In this document: positions 19,309 through 29,060 of the stretch, piece by piece | Numbering within the stretch: the stretch's first letter is position 1 | Layout of the letters: each line of letters starts with the position of its first letter | Assembly (NCBI GenBank): GCA_963731585.1 | Contig: CAVSWC010000013.1 | Location: 434,001-498,000, forward strand | DNA: 64,000 bases | Direction of reading: 5' to 3' | Origin: CANKHA01 sp963731585 | GTDB taxonomy: Bacteria > Pseudomonadota > Alphaproteobacteria > Rhizobiales > Xanthobacteraceae | Notes under the pieces: generated by a model | Database searches by the model: none | Told to the model about the DNA's origin: nothing | The model's input: the letters and a program-made list of their open reading frames with translations, nothing else | Translations under genes and position numbers: made by a program

Positions 19309-20545
19309 TTGCAACCTTATAATGCAAAGCTCTTTCGCGCTGCCGATGCACTCGCAATCGCAACCGCGGCGTCGCTGCCGTGGTCGGTCTCCGCCACCGG
19401 CATTCTTGTGGGCCTGTGGCTGCTGGCTGTCCTGCCGACGATTGACGTGGTCGCCTTGCGGCGCGAGCTTTCCCATCCTGCTGCCGCTCTCGCCGTTTTG
19501 CTCGTCGCGCTGGCGGCACTCGGAATCCTCTGGAGCGAAGCGAGTCGGGCGCACGCTTTCCAGGGCTTTACGCCATTCGCGAAGCTCCTGGTCATCCCTC
19601 TTCTGTTCATTCACTTCCGGCAGTCGGAGCGCGCGCTGTGGGTGTTCGCTGCTTTCCTTCTTTCCTGCGCGCTGCTGCTCGTCGCCTCACTGATCCTTAT
19701 CAGCTGGCCGCGGCCGTTCGGCTGGCGGTTGAATACTCACGGCATCCCGGTCAAGGACCGCATCGTACAGAGCGGTGAATTCGTACTATGTGCCTTCGGC
19801 GCGCTCTATCTCGCGTTCGAACTGTTTCGGGGTGGCCGGCGGTGGCTGGCCTTGGCGCTCGCAGGGCTCGCGGGGGCGTTTCTCGCCAATGTGCTTTATA
19901 TCGCCGCCTCGCGCACTTCCCTGGTGGTCATTCCGGTGCTTGCTGCTGTTCCTGGGATTTAGGTGGTTTGGCGGGAAGGGCACGCTCGCGCTGGCTCTAG
20001 CCGGCGGGGCGCTCGCGGCGATTGTTTGGATATCCTCGCCGCACGTGCAGCAGCGCATTTCCGATATATCGAAAGAAGCGCAGGCCTATGAGGCGGATCG
20101 CAAGGTGACATCGACTGGTTTGCGGATCGATTACTGGAGGAAGGCCGCCGGGTTCATCCAGGACGCGCCGGCCATCGGCCACGGCACCGGCACGATCCGG
20201 CAATTGTTCGACAAAGCCTCGGCGGGAGAAGCATCCGAATGGCAAACAGCCAATCCGCACAACCAGACCTTGGCCGTCGGCATTCAGCTCGGCATCATGG
20301 GGATCGCTCTGCTTTGGGCGCTATGGCTGTCGCATCTCCTGCTTTTCATCCGGGAACCCGGGCTCGTCGCCTGGATCGGGCTGATCGTGGTCGTGCAGAA
20401 TGTCGTCAGTTCGTTGTTCAACTCGCATTTGTTCGATTTCACCCAAGGTTGGATCTATGTGTTTGGCGTCGGCGTGGCGGGAGGGATGATTTTGCGCCAT
20501 CGGGCCAAGGCCGAGAGTGGCGCGGATATCCAAAGGCCGTTATGA
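19309..20545 (+). CDS. O-antigen ligase / Wzy-type polymerase membrane protein (one frameshift)
   Basis: About 411 residues once corrected, with roughly ten or more hydrophobic helices (for example ATGILVGLWLLAVLPTI, LLVALAALGILWSE, ALALAGLAGAFLANVLYIAA, LVAWIGLIVVVQNVVSSLF). A periplasmic loop contains DYWRKAAGFIQDAPAIGHG and TANPHNQTLAVGIQLG; the HNQ/HNxxL motif is typical of WaaL and Wzy ligases. One extra base near 19947 shifts the frame, giving a premature TAG; its removal reads IPVLA then LFLGFRWFGGKG. The start is uncertain; TTG 19309 is the longest. Operon position after core genes favours ligase (WaaL) over polymerase. Confidence 0.78.
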
Positions 20546-20585
20546 AAGTGCGGACGGATCGTCCGCATAGGTTCAACGCAGGCCC

Positions 20586-22499
20586 ATGATTCGACTGCCT
20601 CGCCTCACGCCGCGCCAGATGCTGATCGTGGTGCATGATCTGGTCGCCACGGCGGCCGCGATCCTGGCCAGCTTCTATGTGCGTTTCGAAGAAAAAGGGC
20701 TGGTCGAGCGCTGGGACGGGCTGCTCAGCTTCCTGCCGCTGTTCGTGCTCTATGCCGGCATCGTCTATTTCTTCTTCGGACTCTATCGCGCGAAGTGGCG
20801 CTTCGCTTCCGTCCCCGACCTGCAGAATATCTTTCGCGCCTCCACCGTGCTCGCGCTGTCGCTGTTGGTGCTCGACTACATTCTGGTGACGCCAGGATAT
20901 TATGGCACCTTCTTCTTCGGCAAGATCACGATTGCGCTCTACTGGTTCCTGCAAATGGCCTTTCTCGGCGGGCCGCGTATTGCCTATCGCTCCTTCCGCT
21001 ATTCGCGCACGCGCCAGCACGCCAAGCGGGAGAACTCCATTCCAATCCTCGTGCTCGGCCGCGCGGCGGATGTCGAGGTGCTGCTGCGGGCGATTGAAAG
21101 CGGAGCGGTGCGGAAGATCTGGCCCGTGGCTATCCTGTCGCCGTCGCCGGCAGATCGCGGGCAAGCCATTCGCGGCATCAGCGTGCTCGGTAATTTCGAC
21201 GATCTTAAACGCACGGTGTCCGATCTTGCCGAGCGCGGCACGCGGGTAAACCGACTTGTGCTTACGCCGTCCGCCCTCGCGCCGGAGGCGAAGCCCGAGG
21301 CAATGCTGATGCAGGCTCGCCGGCTCGGGCTGACCACCAGCCGGCTTCCTTCGCTGGATGAGGGCAGCGATGCGCTCCGCCTCGCGCCGGTCGCGGTGGA
21401 GGATTTGCTCCTGCGGCCAAGTGTGAAGATCGACTACCGCCGGCTGGAAAATTTCGTGCAGGGGCGATCGATCGTCGTCACCGGCGGGGGTGGATCGATC
21501 GGCGCGGAAATCTGCGATCGTATCGTTACTTTTGGCGCCGCCCGGCTGTTGGTGATCGAGAATTCCGAGCCTGCGCTGCACGCCATTCTTGAATTGCTGG
21601 CGACAAAGCAAAGCAAGGCCCAGGTCGAAGGCCGGCTCGCCGATGTGCGCGACCGCGAGCGCATGTTCCGCCTGCTCGGCGATTTCAAGGCCGATATCGT
21701 CTTCCACGCCGCTGCGCTGAAACATGTGCCGTTGCTGGAGAAGGATTGGGGCGAGGGCATCAAGACAAACATTTTCGGCTCGATCAATGTCGCGGACGCC
21801 GCTACTGCCGCCGGCACCGCCGCCATGGTGATGATCTCCACCGACAAGGCGATCGAGCCGGTATCGGTGCTCGGTGCGACCAAGCGTTTCGCCGAAATGT
21901 ATTGCCAGGCGCTCGACGCCGAATTTCACGCGCATGCCGAAGGCGAGAAGAAGCCGATGCGCATCATCTCCGTGCGCTTCGGCAATGTGCTCGCTTCCAC
22001 CGGCTCTGTGGTGCCCAAGTTCAAGGCGCAGATCGAAGCCGGCGGGCCGGTCACGGTCACGCATCCGGACATGGTGCGTTACTTCATGACCATCCGCGAG
22101 GCTTGCGATCTCGTGGTCACAGCCACCAGCCACGCGCTCGGACCCGAACGAAAGGATGTCTCGGTCTATGTGCTCAACATGGGCCAGCCGGTGAAGATCG
22201 TCGATCTTGCGGAACGCATGATCCGACTTTCCGGCATGCAGCCCGGCTACGACATCGACGTGGTGTTCACCGGCATCCGGCCTGGTGAGCGGCTGAACGA
22301 GATCCTGTTCGCGCGTGAAGAGCCGAGCGAACAGATCGGCATCGTCGGCATCGTCGCGGCCAAGCCGGTGCGCGCGTCGCTGCAGACCGTGAAGGCCTGG
22401 GTGGCGACGCTGCAGCAGGCATTGGACAAGGAAGACCGCGAGGCGGTGTTCCGCGTGCTCGGCGACGCGGTGCCGGATTTCCAGGGCAAGGTGGCTTAG
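20586..22499 (+). CDS. Membrane-bound nucleotide-sugar 4,6-dehydratase, WbpM/CapD/FlaA1-like
   Basis: This 637-residue protein has four or so N-terminal membrane helices (MLIVVHDLVATAAAILASFY, LLSFLPLFVLYAGIVYFFFG, STVLALSLLVLDYILV). A central Rossmann-like region is followed from about residue 295 by the SDR domain: VVTGGGGSIGAEIC (NADP loop), VFHAAALKHVPLLE, MISTDKAIEPVSVLGATKR (catalytic Ser/Asp/Lys instead of Tyr, as in WbpM) and VRFGNVLASTGSVV. It converts UDP-GlcNAc to a 4-keto-6-deoxy sugar, an early step to QuiNAc, FucNAc or diamino sugars. A WecA/WbpL-like transferase at 24734-25768 could use such a product. Confidence 0.9.
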   Translation: MIRLPRLTPRQMLIVVHDLVATAAAILASFYVRFEEKGLVERWDGLLSFLPLFVLYAGIVYFFFGLYRAKWRFASVPDLQNIFRASTVLALSLLVLDYILVTPGYYGTFFFGKITIALYWFLQMAFLGGPRIAYRSFRYSRTRQHAKRENSIPILVLGRAADVEVLLRAIESGAVRKIWPVAILSPSPADRGQAIRGISVLGNFDDLKRTVSDLAERGTRVNRLVLTPSALAPEAKPEAMLMQARRLGLTTSRLPSLDEGSDALRLAPVAVEDLLLRPSVKIDYRRLENFVQGRSIVVTGGGGSIGAEICDRIVTFGAARLLVIENSEPALHAILELLATKQSKAQVEGRLADVRDRERMFRLLGDFKADIVFHAAALKHVPLLEKDWGEGIKTNIFGSINVADAATAAGTAAMVMISTDKAIEPVSVLGATKRFAEMYCQALDAEFHAHAEGEKKPMRIISVRFGNVLASTGSVVPKFKAQIEAGGPVTVTHPDMVRYFMTIREACDLVVTATSHALGPERKDVSVYVLNMGQPVKIVDLAERMIRLSGMQPGYDIDVVFTGIRPGERLNEILFAREEPSEQIGIVGIVAAKPVRASLQTVKAWVATLQQALDKEDREAVFRVLGDAVPDFQGKVA

Positions 22500-22510
22500 C
22501 AGGAGCTTCA

Positions 22511-23332
22511 ATGATCTCTTCGACAATGCGGTTGTTGTTGTACGCACTGACCGCGGGCTATGGTGCGCTCGGAGCGATCCTGTTTTTGGTGCCGCAGTGG
22601 GTGGCCGCCGGCAACTTCGCGTGGAACGTTTCGCCCTTCGTCGCCATGACTATCGGCGGCTGGTGCCTCGGCACGGCCTGGGCCTGTCTCACCGTCGCGC
22701 GTCGCGGCAGCTTCCCGGCGATGATCTGTCCGATCCTCTATCTCGGCCTGTTCGGCCTGTTCGAGACCGCGGTGCTGATTGCGTTTCGGGAACGCCTGCT
22801 TCTCGGCAATCCGCTCGCATGGCTTTACTGTGCGACGCTCGCTGCCACCTGCTTGTTCGCGCTGCTGGTAGCCGTCGAAGCGATGCGCCGCCCGGTGCTG
22901 ACCGGCGTCGGACCGAGCATGAGCCCTACCGCGGTTGTCATGGCCGTAATCTTCATCCTGCTGGTCGGATTCCTCGGCGTCTACGGATTGACCGCGGCGC
23001 CCGGGATGCGCGGCCTGAACGCCAGCATCTTTCCAGAGCTGTTGTCGCCTTTCAGTCTGCGCGCTTTCGGTGCTTTCTACCTCGCGCTTGCACTGGCGGT
23101 CATTCCACTGCTGCTGGTGCGCGGAATCGGCAATCTCGTCAGCCACGGATTTGCCATGTATGCGCTCCTGGTCTTCATCACTGTGGCGGCGTTCGTGTTC
23201 ATCGGTCGTTTCGATTTTTCCGCCCGTCCGACGCAACTGGTCTATATCGGTATCTATCTTCTGGTCGCTGCGGCCGTAGGATTCTATCTACTGCGGTACG
23301 GGACTGGCGCAGAGCACCGCGCGGCGGCGTGA
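22511..23332 (+). CDS. Integral membrane protein of unknown function
   Basis: 273 residues with about eight hydrophobic helices (LLLYALTAGYGALGAILFLV, SPFVAMTIGGWCLGTAWACL, AVVMAVIFILLVGFLGVYGL, FYLALALAVIPLLLVRG, LVYIGIYLLVAAAVGFYLL) and short polar loops. There is no motif I recognise. ATG 22511 lies 11 bases after the dehydratase stop, so it may be co-transcribed, but its even helix pattern and lack of charged periplasmic loops give no hint of a glycan function. It is followed by a transporter gene 52 bases later. Confidence 0.7.
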   Translation: MISSTMRLLLYALTAGYGALGAILFLVPQWVAAGNFAWNVSPFVAMTIGGWCLGTAWACLTVARRGSFPAMICPILYLGLFGLFETAVLIAFRERLLLGNPLAWLYCATLAATCLFALLVAVEAMRRPVLTGVGPSMSPTAVVMAVIFILLVGFLGVYGLTAAPGMRGLNASIFPELLSPFSLRAFGAFYLALALAVIPLLLVRGIGNLVSHGFAMYALLVFITVAAFVFIGRFDFSARPTQLVYIGIYLLVAAAVGFYLLRYGTGAEHRAAA

Positions 23333-23384
23333 TCACGGAGTCGAAAATGTTGCGCGCGAAGGTTGCACAACGCGCCAAGCTATT

Positions 23385-24715
23385 GTGCGAGGATCGTTCG
23401 GTGAGAAGGCGGATGGGGGACGGGCTCTGACCGTCATTGAAGCACCAGTCGGCATCCGCGCCACCCGCCGCCGCGTCATTGCCGCGGGCGTCGTCGGCAA
23501 CGTGCTCGAGTGGTATGACTTCGCCCTGTTCGGCGTGTTGGCGCCGGTCATCGCCGCGCATTTCTTTCCGTCCGCCGATCCGCTGGCGGGGCTGATCAAC
23601 AGTTATGCGGTCTTCGCCATCGGGTTTCTGGCGCGGCCGCTCGGCGGCGTGATCTTCGGCCATATCGGCGACCGCTTCGGACGCCGCCAGGCGCTGGTGC
23701 TGTCCGTCGTGCTGATGGCGGTGCCGACTGCGCTGATGGGCCTGCTGCCGACCTATCGAGGAGCGTCGGCATGCTGGCGCCGATCCTGTTGACCTTGCTG
23801 CGCATCGTGCAGGGCATCTCGACGGGGGGCGAATTCGCCGGCTCGATCATCTTCCTGGTGGAGCAGGCGCCGGATCGCCGGCAAGGGCTTTACGGCAGCA
23901 TCGCCAATTTCGGCGCCATGATCGGCGGATTGCTGGGCGCGGCCGTCGGCTGGCTGATGTCGGAAATGCTGACTCCGGACGCGATGCAGGACTGGGGCTG
24001 GCGCGTGCTGTTTTTCACCGGGATCCTGGTCGGGCTTTTCGGGCTTTGGGCCCGCACCGGGGTGCCTGAGACGCCGATCTTCGCGGAACTCGCGGCCTGT
24101 GAGGGTTTGCAGGCCCGGCCGCTGCGCACGGCGTTGCGCCGTGAATGGCGCCCGATGGCAATCGGGGCGGGGCTTAACTGGAGCGCCTCGGTTGGCTATT
24201 ACGTCGTCTTCGTCTGGTTCATCGGCAACGTGTCCGAGATCATCGGACTGCCCTACCGGACGGCGCTTGGGATAGGGACGTTCGGCCTGGTGGCGGGTCT
24301 TCTCGCCACGCTTGCGATCGGTCACCTGTCGGACACCGTTGGTCCCAGGCGCATGCTGGTCGCCGGCTCCGTCGCGACCGCGGTGTTTGCCGTTCCGCTC
24401 TTGATGCTGGCGGCCACCGGCACGCTCGCCGCCGTTACGCTCGCGCAACTCGGCCTCGCCGTCCTGGCCGCAATTTTTCTGGGCACGCTGCCGGCGGTCT
24501 TCGTGTCGCTGCATGGCCCGGACTTGCGCTGCACGGCGCTGTCGGTGGGCTACAACATCGCGCTCGCGCTGTTCGGCGGCACCGCGCCGCTGATCGCGAC
24601 CCTGCTGGTGAAGGCGACAGGCTGGCCGGGCGCTCCCGGACTTTATCTGGTGCTGACGGCGCTGGTCTGCCTGGCGCTCGTCCGCTTTGTGCCTCAATCG
24701 CCGGTTCGCCGCTGA
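23385..24715 (+). CDS. MFS transporter, metabolite:H+ symporter (MHS) family (one frame break)
   Basis: Two frames make one transporter of about 442 residues. The first part has the MHS signature GNVLEWYDFALFG, FLARPLGGVIFGHIGDRFGR with the loop 2-3 motif, and RRQALVLSVVLM. The second part holds GISTGGEFAGSIIFLVEQAP, NWSASVGYYVVFVWF and later helices to the end. The break lies near 23757-23766 (two extra bases or one missing; about LLPTYRSVGMLAPI). Members move osmolytes, dicarboxylates or aromatic acids with protons. A GTG at 23385 opens the frame, but the true start may be nearer the conserved RATRRRVIAAG. There is no functional tie to the glycan genes. Confidence 0.85.
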
Positions 24716-24733
24716 GCCAAGGCGGTGCCGCAG

Positions 24734-25768
24734 TCAGGCCGCGCGCTTGCCGTTCTCGAAGCGGTAGAGCAGCCCCGCCACCAACACGGCTCCCAGCACC
24801 AGCGCGCCGAATGTGACAAACGGTGAGGGCGCCAGCACGGTGGCGGTGGCGAGCGAGGCCAGCACCAGATTGAGCACGAACACCTGCCGGACCACCTCGC
24901 GCACGGTGAAGCCGCCATCGATGGCGCGCTGATAGAAATGGCTACGATGCGCCTCCCAGACCTTTTCGCCCGCGCGAAGCCGGCGCAGTAAGGTGACCGT
25001 AGTGTCAGCAAGATAATAGAGCGGGAGCAGGATCGCGGCGGCGACATAGCCTTGCCCCGCCACCAGCAACAACAGCCAGCCAAGCAGAAGCCCGATCGGC
25101 AGGCTGCCGACGTCACCTAAAAACAATCGAGCCACCGGCTGGTTGAACGGCGCGAAACCGAGCATCGCCCCGCATAACGCAATCGCCACCACGATGGCAT
25201 AGGCCGGCAAGCCGCCGTTGAATCCGATCACTACCAGATAGACCGTGATCGGCACCACTTCGGCAACGGTCATCCAGTCGATGCCGTCCATGAAATTCAC
25301 GAGATTGACAAACCACACCCCCGCGACCAGCAGCAGCGCGCGTTCCAGCCAGAACGATACGAGCGGCGCGATCCGCGCTTCGTCGGGCAGGGCGGCGATC
25401 ACGGTGGCGACGGCGACGAATTGCAGCAAGAGCCGCGGCACTGCCGCCAGCATGCGGATATCGTCGACCATCCCGACCAGTGCCAGGAGGATGGCCGCCA
25501 CCATGACCGGAGCGAATTCCCGCAGGGCGGCTTGGCCGAAGAAAGGCTCCGCCGCTAAGACGATCACCGAGAGCACGAGCGTGGTACCAACCACGGCGAT
25601 GCCGCCGCCCTGTGCGGTCGGCTTTTCATGCGAGGAGCGCGCATTGGGCCGCGCCAGTGCATAGCGCTCCAGCACCGGGCGCAGCATCACGATCAAACCT
25701 GCGCAGGCGGCGGCCGCGGCGCCCAAAAGCAAGGCGCCGTCTAAAAGCCAGTGTTCCAAAAATTTCAT
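24734..25768 (-). CDS. Undecaprenyl-phosphate glycosyl-1-phosphate transferase, WecA/WbpL-like
   Basis: 344 residues with about ten membrane helices and the loops of the MraY/WecA superfamily: SSHEKPTAQGGGIAVVG (first cytoplasmic loop), LVGMVDDIRMLA with the Asp pair for Mg2+, VNFMDGIDWMT, LFLGDVGSLPIG and EKVWEAHRSHFYQRAID. The HRSHFYQ form is typical of the WbpL branch that starts O-antigen units with FucNAc or QuiNAc phosphate. It probably transfers the first sugar of a repeat unit to undecaprenyl phosphate. It ends a leftward operon after asnB and a sulfotransferase gene, and faces the MHS gene tail to tail. Confidence 0.9.
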   Translation of the reverse strand: MKFLEHWLLDGALLLGAAAAACAGLIVMLRPVLERYALARPNARSSHEKPTAQGGGIAVVGTTLVLSVIVLAAEPFFGQAALREFAPVMVAAILLALVGMVDDIRMLAAVPRLLLQFVAVATVIAALPDEARIAPLVSFWLERALLLVAGVWFVNLVNFMDGIDWMTVAEVVPITVYLVVIGFNGGLPAYAIVVAIALCGAMLGFAPFNQPVARLFLGDVGSLPIGLLLGWLLLLVAGQGYVAAAILLPLYYLADTTVTLLRRLRAGEKVWEAHRSHFYQRAIDGGFTVREVVRQVFVLNLVLASLATATVLAPSPFVTFGALVLGAVLVAGLLYRFENGKRAA

Positions 25769-25801
25769 GCAGGCAGCCCCGCCGCTCGCGCCGATACCGA
25801 G

Positions 25802-26890
25802 CTAAACCTTCTCCACCACGTTACGCATGACTCGTTCGTAAAGTGGTGTACATGTGTCATTGATAAGATCGCGATCTTCGGCAGCGAGAAAGGTTTCGCG
25901 CTCGGCGGGAGCGCTCGATACGGTGCCCGGCGTCATCGGACCGAAGCTGGTATTCGCTTCGATGGGCTTGCCGTTGAAAGTAGGGGTCGTCAGCGTGTCC
26001 TCATAGCGGATACCAACACGCTGAGAGATCAGACGCATGGTCGCTTCGGTGTTGGTAATGAGGTCGTTGAAGGAAATCACGAGGACCCGCTCTGGCTTGC
26101 GCTCTTTCTCCCGTAGCGTGCCTTCAACCGACTTGTTCCAGTAGGCGGCGATCTTCGCCTTATTGTCGAAAAGTGGATTGCCGACTTTTTGCCGGACGAA
26201 GGAAGGAAACCAACTCAACGGTGAACGCACGACCGAGATGAGATGGCCGTCAGGATAAGCTTCCCAGAACCGATCGAAATTTTCGGACCGCGGCGTGAGC
26301 CGCGGGCTGAAGCCGGTGATAAATTTGGCAACTTCGATATCGCCTTGCCTGTTGATCCAGGCGTTGAAATAGGACGTGAAATAGGCGTCCAGCACGTCAC
26401 GCGGCGTCAGATTGCTCGCGCCTCTTAGCATCGCGCGAAAAATCTCTTTCTGCGCCTGCGGCAGGAAGAAGAAGTCCTTCCGGTCAACGCTATATCTGCC
26501 TTTGACATAGCCCTCTTCGCACATCCTGATGGTGTCGTATTCGAACAGGATGCGGAAATTTTCCTCGACAGCGCCATTCACGTCGATCGGCGGCCATGTG
26601 CCTTTGTCGGGGTAGCCGATTTTTAGCTCATGCGGATGCGCAAGCAATTCGGTGTGGCTGTCGAACAGTTGTGCAAGCATTGATCCGCCGGAGCGCTCCG
26701 CTTGCGACACCAGCACGAGCGGTTGTGTCACCGGCTGATAAGTTTGCTGCAGGCGCTTCACGATCGACGAGCTATTGGCCGCGTGTCCCCGGATCGCAGC
26801 ATGGTATTTTAGACGCTGGAGCTGATGAGCGGCTAACTCGCCAATGCGCCGGTAGGCGGCTTCGATCGAAAGCATTATTTTCATTACCAT
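25802..26890 (-). CDS. PAPS-dependent sulfotransferase, polysaccharide type
   Basis: 362 residues from ATG 26890; an ATG at 26971 overlapping the asnB stop is a possible coupled start. The PAPS 5'-phosphosulfate loop is VLVSQAERSGGSMLAQLFDS and the 3'-phosphate segment is HLISVVRSPLSWFPSFVR. The C-terminal part contains VLVISFNDLITNTEATMRLI, the usual sulfotransferase 'sequence and date' layout. It probably sulfates a sugar hydroxyl on a lipid-linked or exported glycan. It sits between asnB and the WecA-like gene with 33 bases to the latter. No PAPS synthesis genes are visible, so PAPS must come from elsewhere in the genome. Confidence 0.75.
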   Translation of the reverse strand: MVMKIMLSIEAAYRRIGELAAHQLQRLKYHAAIRGHAANSSSIVKRLQQTYQPVTQPLVLVSQAERSGGSMLAQLFDSHTELLAHPHELKIGYPDKGTWPPIDVNGAVEENFRILFEYDTIRMCEEGYVKGRYSVDRKDFFFLPQAQKEIFRAMLRGASNLTPRDVLDAYFTSYFNAWINRQGDIEVAKFITGFSPRLTPRSENFDRFWEAYPDGHLISVVRSPLSWFPSFVRQKVGNPLFDNKAKIAAYWNKSVEGTLREKERKPERVLVISFNDLITNTEATMRLISQRVGIRYEDTLTTPTFNGKPIEANTSFGPMTPGTVSSAPAERETFLAAEDRDLINDTCTPLYERVMRNVVEKV

Positions 26891-26970
26891 GGAGGAGGAG
26901 CCGGGATCATAGCGGCGGGTGGCCTGCTGGCAAGCGTCGGACTTGCCAGCAAGTGGTGGCAATCCTGTCA

Positions 26971-28878
26971 TCAAGACAGCGCTTCAGCCCTGCCGTGCAG
27001 TCTTGCCCATTCCTGAAAAGCCACTATCGCCCATAACTGCCAAGCGGTGTCGCGGCGGCCGCTTTGCAGATCCCGCCGCCAGCCCTGCACGACATCCGGA
27101 TGCAAGATGCCCTGCCGCTTCAGCGCAGCAGGATCGGTGCTGGCGCGCAACCGTTCGGCGGCCGCGCCGGCGAGCAAAGCGCCGACCGGAAGCTCGAAGC
27201 CGCGCTTCGGCCGCTGGAAGACATCAGCCGGAAGCCGGTCCCGGAAGGCGCTGCGCAGGATGCGCTTTCCTTTCGGCCGGCCGCCTTCCAGCGCGAGCTT
27301 GTCGGAGCCGGCAAGCGCAAAGCCCCATTCCACCACGCGCTGGTCGAGGAATGGCGTGCGGGTTTCCAGTGCATGCGCCATGCTCATGCGGTCGACCTTT
27401 ACCAGCATGTCGCTCGGCAATTCCAGCGCCACGTCGGCGGCAAGCATGGCGTTGATCGGGTCAGCGTCATGCGCGGCCTGCCGCAAGGCTGCGACCAGGC
27501 CCTCCGGCCGGATCGGCTGCGCGGGCGCGGGGCCGAGCAGCCGGTCAACTTCATCTTCGGTGATCAGCCGCATCCAGGCGGCCTGCCGCGCGGCCGGGTC
27601 GGCATGCACGGTTTCGACGAAGCGCCGCAGCCGCCGCAGGTTTTCCAGTATGGGCCGATCTTTGCCTTCCGGCAGATGTGAAAGGAGCGCCCCGAAGCCA
27701 CGCCGGATGCCAGAAGGCAGCTTGTTCCAGTAAGCTTGATAAAGCTCCGCCCAATAGCGGCGATAGCCGGCAAAGACCTCGTCGGCACCGTCGCCCGTGA
27801 GCACCACGGTGACTTGCTGCCGCGTCGCCTCCGACACAAGGAAAGTAGGCACCGCGGAGGCATCGGCAAAGGGCTCGTCAAGCCCGAGGAAAACGCGGTC
27901 CAGCACGTCAGCGGCGCGATTGAAGTCGACGGAAATCTCGTTGTGCTCGGCGCCGAGATGGCGCGCGACCTGCGCCGCCGCCGGCCGCTCTTCGTAATAA
28001 TCCGGCGCGCCTTCAAATCCCACGGTGAAAGTTTTCAGCTTGTGGCCCGAGCGCGCCACGGAAGCGGCGACCAGCGCCGAATCGATCCCACTCGACAGGA
28101 AAACGCCGACCGGTACATCGGAGACGAGGCGCGCGGCGACGGCGGCGTCGAAACGTTGGCGCAGCTCCGCTTCCGCCTGCAGGCGATCGCTCGGCCGCGT
28201 GGGTCGCGACCCGGCGAGATTGTACCAACGCTCGAGCTTCGCACCGTGCTTGTCGAAGCGCAGCCAATGGCCTGCCGGCAGTTTGCGAATGCCGCTCGCG
28301 ATCGACCAGGGCTCGGGAATAAAGCGCAGCGTGAAGAAAGCGCGCAGCGCGGCGGCATCCACCGGGCGCGTCTCGCCCAGCATCGTCTCGCAGGATTGCA
28401 GGTCCGATCCGAAGGCGAGCCGGCGGCCGCTCACGGCATAGAGCAGCGGCTTCTCGCCGAAACGGTCGCGCGCAGCGAACAGCGTTTGCTTCTCCGCATC
28501 CCAGATCGCGAAGGCGAACATGCCGACGATGCGCGGCAGCAGGCCCTCGCCCCATTGCCGCCAGCCGGCGAGGATCACCTCGGTATCGGAATTGCTGCGG
28601 AACCTATGACCCAGCCCCGCCAGTTCGGTCCTGATTTCCGCGTAATTGAAAATCTCGCCGTTGAAGGTGACGACCAGCCCGTCGCGCTGCATCGGCTGCG
28701 CACCACCGGGGGAGAGGTCGATAATGGCGAGACGCGTATGCACCAGCGCGCATTGCCCGTCCGACCAAATGTCTTCGCCGTCCGGCCCGCGGCGGCGCAG
28801 ATGGTCCCGCGTGGCACGGGCGCGGCCCTCGACATCGCCGAGACCGCCAAGCTCAACCAATCCGGCAATGCCACACAT
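26971..28878 (-). CDS. asnB: Glutamine-hydrolysing asparagine synthase family amidotransferase
   Basis: 635 residues from ATG 28878, which exposes the essential N-terminal Cys (MCGIAGLVEL). The Ntn glutaminase domain includes RRGPDGEDIW, HTRLAIIDLSPGGAQPM and FNGEIFNYAEIR. The synthetase domain shows VGVFLSSGIDSALVAA (PP-loop) and TGDGADEVFAGYRRYW. Frames upstream of the Cys are not translated product because Cys must be residue 1 after Met removal. In a polysaccharide locus such enzymes often amidate uronic acids, as P. aeruginosa WbpS is thought to do. UDP-uronate genes at 52.9-55.2 kb would fit, but simple asparagine synthesis is possible. Confidence 0.9.
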   Translation of the reverse strand: MCGIAGLVELGGLGDVEGRARATRDHLRRRGPDGEDIWSDGQCALVHTRLAIIDLSPGGAQPMQRDGLVVTFNGEIFNYAEIRTELAGLGHRFRSNSDTEVILAGWRQWGEGLLPRIVGMFAFAIWDAEKQTLFAARDRFGEKPLLYAVSGRRLAFGSDLQSCETMLGETRPVDAAALRAFFTLRFIPEPWSIASGIRKLPAGHWLRFDKHGAKLERWYNLAGSRPTRPSDRLQAEAELRQRFDAAVAARLVSDVPVGVFLSSGIDSALVAASVARSGHKLKTFTVGFEGAPDYYEERPAAAQVARHLGAEHNEISVDFNRAADVLDRVFLGLDEPFADASAVPTFLVSEATRQQVTVVLTGDGADEVFAGYRRYWAELYQAYWNKLPSGIRRGFGALLSHLPEGKDRPILENLRRLRRFVETVHADPAARQAAWMRLITEDEVDRLLGPAPAQPIRPEGLVAALRQAAHDADPINAMLAADVALELPSDMLVKVDRMSMAHALETRTPFLDQRVVEWGFALAGSDKLALEGGRPKGKRILRSAFRDRLPADVFQRPKRGFELPVGALLAGAAAERLRASTDPAALKRQGILHPDVVQGWRRDLQSGRRDTAWQLWAIVAFQEWARLHGRAEALS

Positions 28879-29060
28879 AAATGGATAGTTCTCGGTTTCT
28901 CCCTCAAATCCCATGCGCGAGGGCGGGTAGCCGGTCAAGTTTCTGCAAGAGAAAAGGCAGCGCTGCCGGCGTGGAAGCCGCCGCAGCAGATGATTATAGT
29001 CGATGGCGTTATAGTCGATTTGCGGCGGCCGACGTGCGCCGGTGCGGGGAACAATCGGAC

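Noticed and set aside
20439..22547. Minus-strand frame of 702 codons opposite the WbpM-like gene
   Set aside because: His/Arg/Asp-rich composition and exact overlap with a well-supported gene mark it as an antisense shadow.
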